A DNA stretch of 64,000 nucleotides from Planctomycetaceae bacterium (GTDB taxonomy: Bacteria; Planctomycetota; Planctomycetia; Pirellulales; Thermoguttaceae), in contig JAAYAY010000124.1 in assembly GCA_012719125.1 (NCBI GenBank), positions 51,417-115,416 of the forward strand, given 5' to 3'. Under the pieces are notes generated by a model. It was not told where the DNA came from. It ran no database searches and was given only the letters and a program-made list of their open reading frames with translations. The translations under genes and the position numbers were made by a program. Of the stretch, positions 62,727-64,000 are shown in pieces (within the stretch, counting starts at the first letter, position 1; the number at the start of each line of letters is the position of its first letter).

Positions 62727-63594
62727 AGTAGCGTTCGGCCCGGTCGGCCAGCACGGTACCGACGTTGCCGGGGTAGCGTTTGGCGAGTTGCCGGGCGGCC
62801 CAGACGTTGGCGCCGGAGGAGACGCCGACGAGGAGTCCGTATCTCTTGGCGAGTTCTCTGGTCGTTTCGATGGCGTCTTCGTCGGTGACTTCGATGACGT
62901 CGTCGACGAGGGAGATGTCGAGAACGGCGGGTATGAATCCGTCGCCGATGCCCTGGATCTGGTGGAGGCCCGGTTCGTGTCCCAGCAGGGCGGCCACGTT
63001 TTTCGGCTCGACCGCCACGACCTTCACGTCGGGTTTGTGTTCCTTGAGAAACATGCCGATGCCCTGCAGGGTGCCGCCGCTGCCGACGCCGGCGACGAAG
63101 CAATCGATATCGCCGCGGATCTGCCGCCACAATTCATGGGCCGTGTTTTCGTAATGGCAGCGGGGATTGTCCGGATTCTCGAACTGCTGGGGAACGAACA
63201 CCCGCGGATCGGCGGCGGCGATTTCTTTCACTCTGGAGACGGCCCCGTCGACGCTCTCCTCGTCGGGGGTGAGGATCAATTCGGCTCCTAACGCCCGGAT
63301 GATCTTCTTGCGTTCCTCGCTCATCCCTTCGGGCATGACGATCTTGACGGGATAACCCTTCAAGCGTCCGATCAGGGCAACGCCGATGCCCGTGTTGCCG
63401 CTGGTCGGCTCGCAGATGATCGAGTCGGGCTTCAGACGCCCGTCGCGTTCGGCCCCTTCGAGCATGGCCAGGGCCACGCGGTCTTTGACGCTGCCGCCGG
63501 GATTGAGGAACTCGGCCTTGCCGTAAATGTTCTCTTCGCCAAGCCGCACGAGCGGCGTGTTGCCGATAAGGTCGAGAATGCTGTCGGTCTTCAT
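62707..63594 (-). CDS. cysK: Cysteine synthase A
   Basis: A 295-residue PLP enzyme that makes cysteine from O-acetylserine and sulfide. PLP lysine is Lys37 in FLNPGGSVKDR; TSGNTGIGVA binds the substrate; GVGSGGTLQGIG is the phosphate cradle; VGVSSGANVWAA lies near the end. It is a little short at the N-terminus compared with the usual 305-325 residues because the loop before the PLP lysine is compact. It converges on dapL (20-base overlap). The start at 63594 follows AGGACC. Confidence 0.93.
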   Translation of the reverse strand: MKTDSILDLIGNTPLVRLGEENIYGKAEFLNPGGSVKDRVALAMLEGAERDGRLKPDSIICEPTSGNTGIGVALIGRLKGYPVKIVMPEGMSEERKKIIRALGAELILTPDEESVDGAVSRVKEIAAADPRVFVPQQFENPDNPRCHYENTAHELWRQIRGDIDCFVAGVGSGGTLQGIGMFLKEHKPDVKVVAVEPKNVAALLGHEPGLHQIQGIGDGFIPAVLDISLVDDVIEVTDEDAIETTRELAKRYGLLVGVSSGANVWAARQLAKRYPGNVGTVLADRAERYFSTSLL

Positions 63595-63914
63595 GGCCGT
63601 CTAGGGTCCTTTCGCTCGCCTTTGCCCATCAAACCCCTCAATTGTCTTCGGGATGAGGGGGGGCATCAATAGGAGTCTGCTGAGGATTGTTGAGGCGGCA
63701 AGTGTCGTTCGGGACATGGGAAATCCGGAAACACGGGGACGGCCCGAGTGAGTTGCCGGCCGGTGAGGTCGCTGAGAGGTTCGCCCGGCTCAAGGGGTGG
63801 ATTTTTTCCGTTCAGCGGCCTAAGATCCAAGCATCTCGGTTCGCCTGAGCCCACCGAAGGTGGGGGCGTCTGCGGTGCCACGAGCTCCGGGGTTCGTCGT
63901 ATCGCCGGCTACGG
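63595..63914. other. Upstream region of cysK
   Basis: About 320 bases between cysK (minus) and the partial gene at the end of the window (plus). I see no gene and no clear promoter; divergent promoters are expected here. Confidence 0.35.
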
Positions 63915-64000
63915 ATGAATCCGATGGAAGTCTTCTGTCCAACGTGCCTGCATCCCATCAATCTGGATCTTCCCGAGGCGGTCGGCGAGGAGTCGGACGG
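63915..64000 (+). CDS. Start of a zinc-ribbon protein, cut by the window end
   Basis: The frame MNPMEVFCPTCLHPINLDLPE runs off the window end after 28 codons. CPTC followed by acidic sequence suggests an N-terminal zinc-ribbon knuckle. A second ATG three codons in (63924) may be the true start. Too short for a family call. Confidence 0.4.
   Translation, partial: MNPMEVFCPTCLHPINLDLPEAVGEESD

Overview
The window reads as a chromosomal segment of a planctomycete (Planctomycetota, most like the Pirellulales group). Evidence: a DUF1549/DUF1553 + DUF1501 pair, two DUF1559 pseudopilin-like proteins with the H-x9-DG tail, an LL-diaminopimelate aminotransferase (dapL), a giant cadherin-like protein with the planctomycete N-terminal LExLExRxLLS-type motif and a dockerin-like end, and many exported, sulfatase- or polysaccharide-related proteins. 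The DNA is GC-rich, genes are loosely packed on both strands, and several short structured repeats are scattered between and inside genes. No rRNA, tRNA or CRISPR array was recognised.

Layout. 1-6 kb: a Cys-rich protein, a Nudix hydrolase, then a GDP-sugar locus: a cytidylyltransferase/GHMP-like fusion divergent from GDP-mannose 3,5-epimerase, a FucU/RbsD mutarotase and mannose-1-phosphate guanylyltransferase. 6-7.8 kb: a PPP-type phosphatase and a small lipoprotein. 7.9-14.7 kb: a minus-strand run of PSD1 (DUF1549/1553), DUF1501, a PPC-domain protein and a sulfatase. 15-19 kb: a CPA2 antiporter, a lone ABC ATPase and a BON protein. 19.1-22.3 kb: the seven-repeat surface protein. 22.7-29 kb: an IS5-type fragment, acyltransferase 3, a truncated sialidase running into a PilZ gene, a transglutaminase/TPR protein and ribBA. 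29-34.7 kb: a Tat-exported oxidoreductase, an esterase carrying an in-frame repeat, and a heparinase-like lyase. 34.8-36 kb: a HEPN protein with a partner, and an antitoxin next to a broken toxin. 36-42.8 kb: an EF-hand esterase, GH16, a tandem FAD oxidoreductase, a cupin and a degenerate response regulator.

43.5-47.9 kb is a defence island. An intact type IIL (MmeI-like) restriction-methylation enzyme and a DUF5131 gene are flanked by decayed pieces that look like an older type III-like restriction system and a TcmP-type partner. 48.3-56 kb is an exported-protein cluster: M14 carboxypeptidase, a membrane cytochrome c, DUF4198, an exported tetrapyrrole-methylase homologue, two DUF1559 proteins and an exported EF-hand/O-methyltransferase fusion. 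56.4-64 kb is mostly housekeeping: hisI-hisG-ridA, a glycosyltransferase, an XRE regulator, a receiver protein, dapL and cysK.

The points most worth following are: a ~75 bp repeat whose three copies all touch coding sequence, two of them in frame inside hisG and an esterase; two homologues of cytosolic SAM-dependent methylases that carry signal peptides within 4 kb of each other; the layered restriction island; and the GDP-hexose locus with its odd cytidylyltransferase/GHMP fusion.
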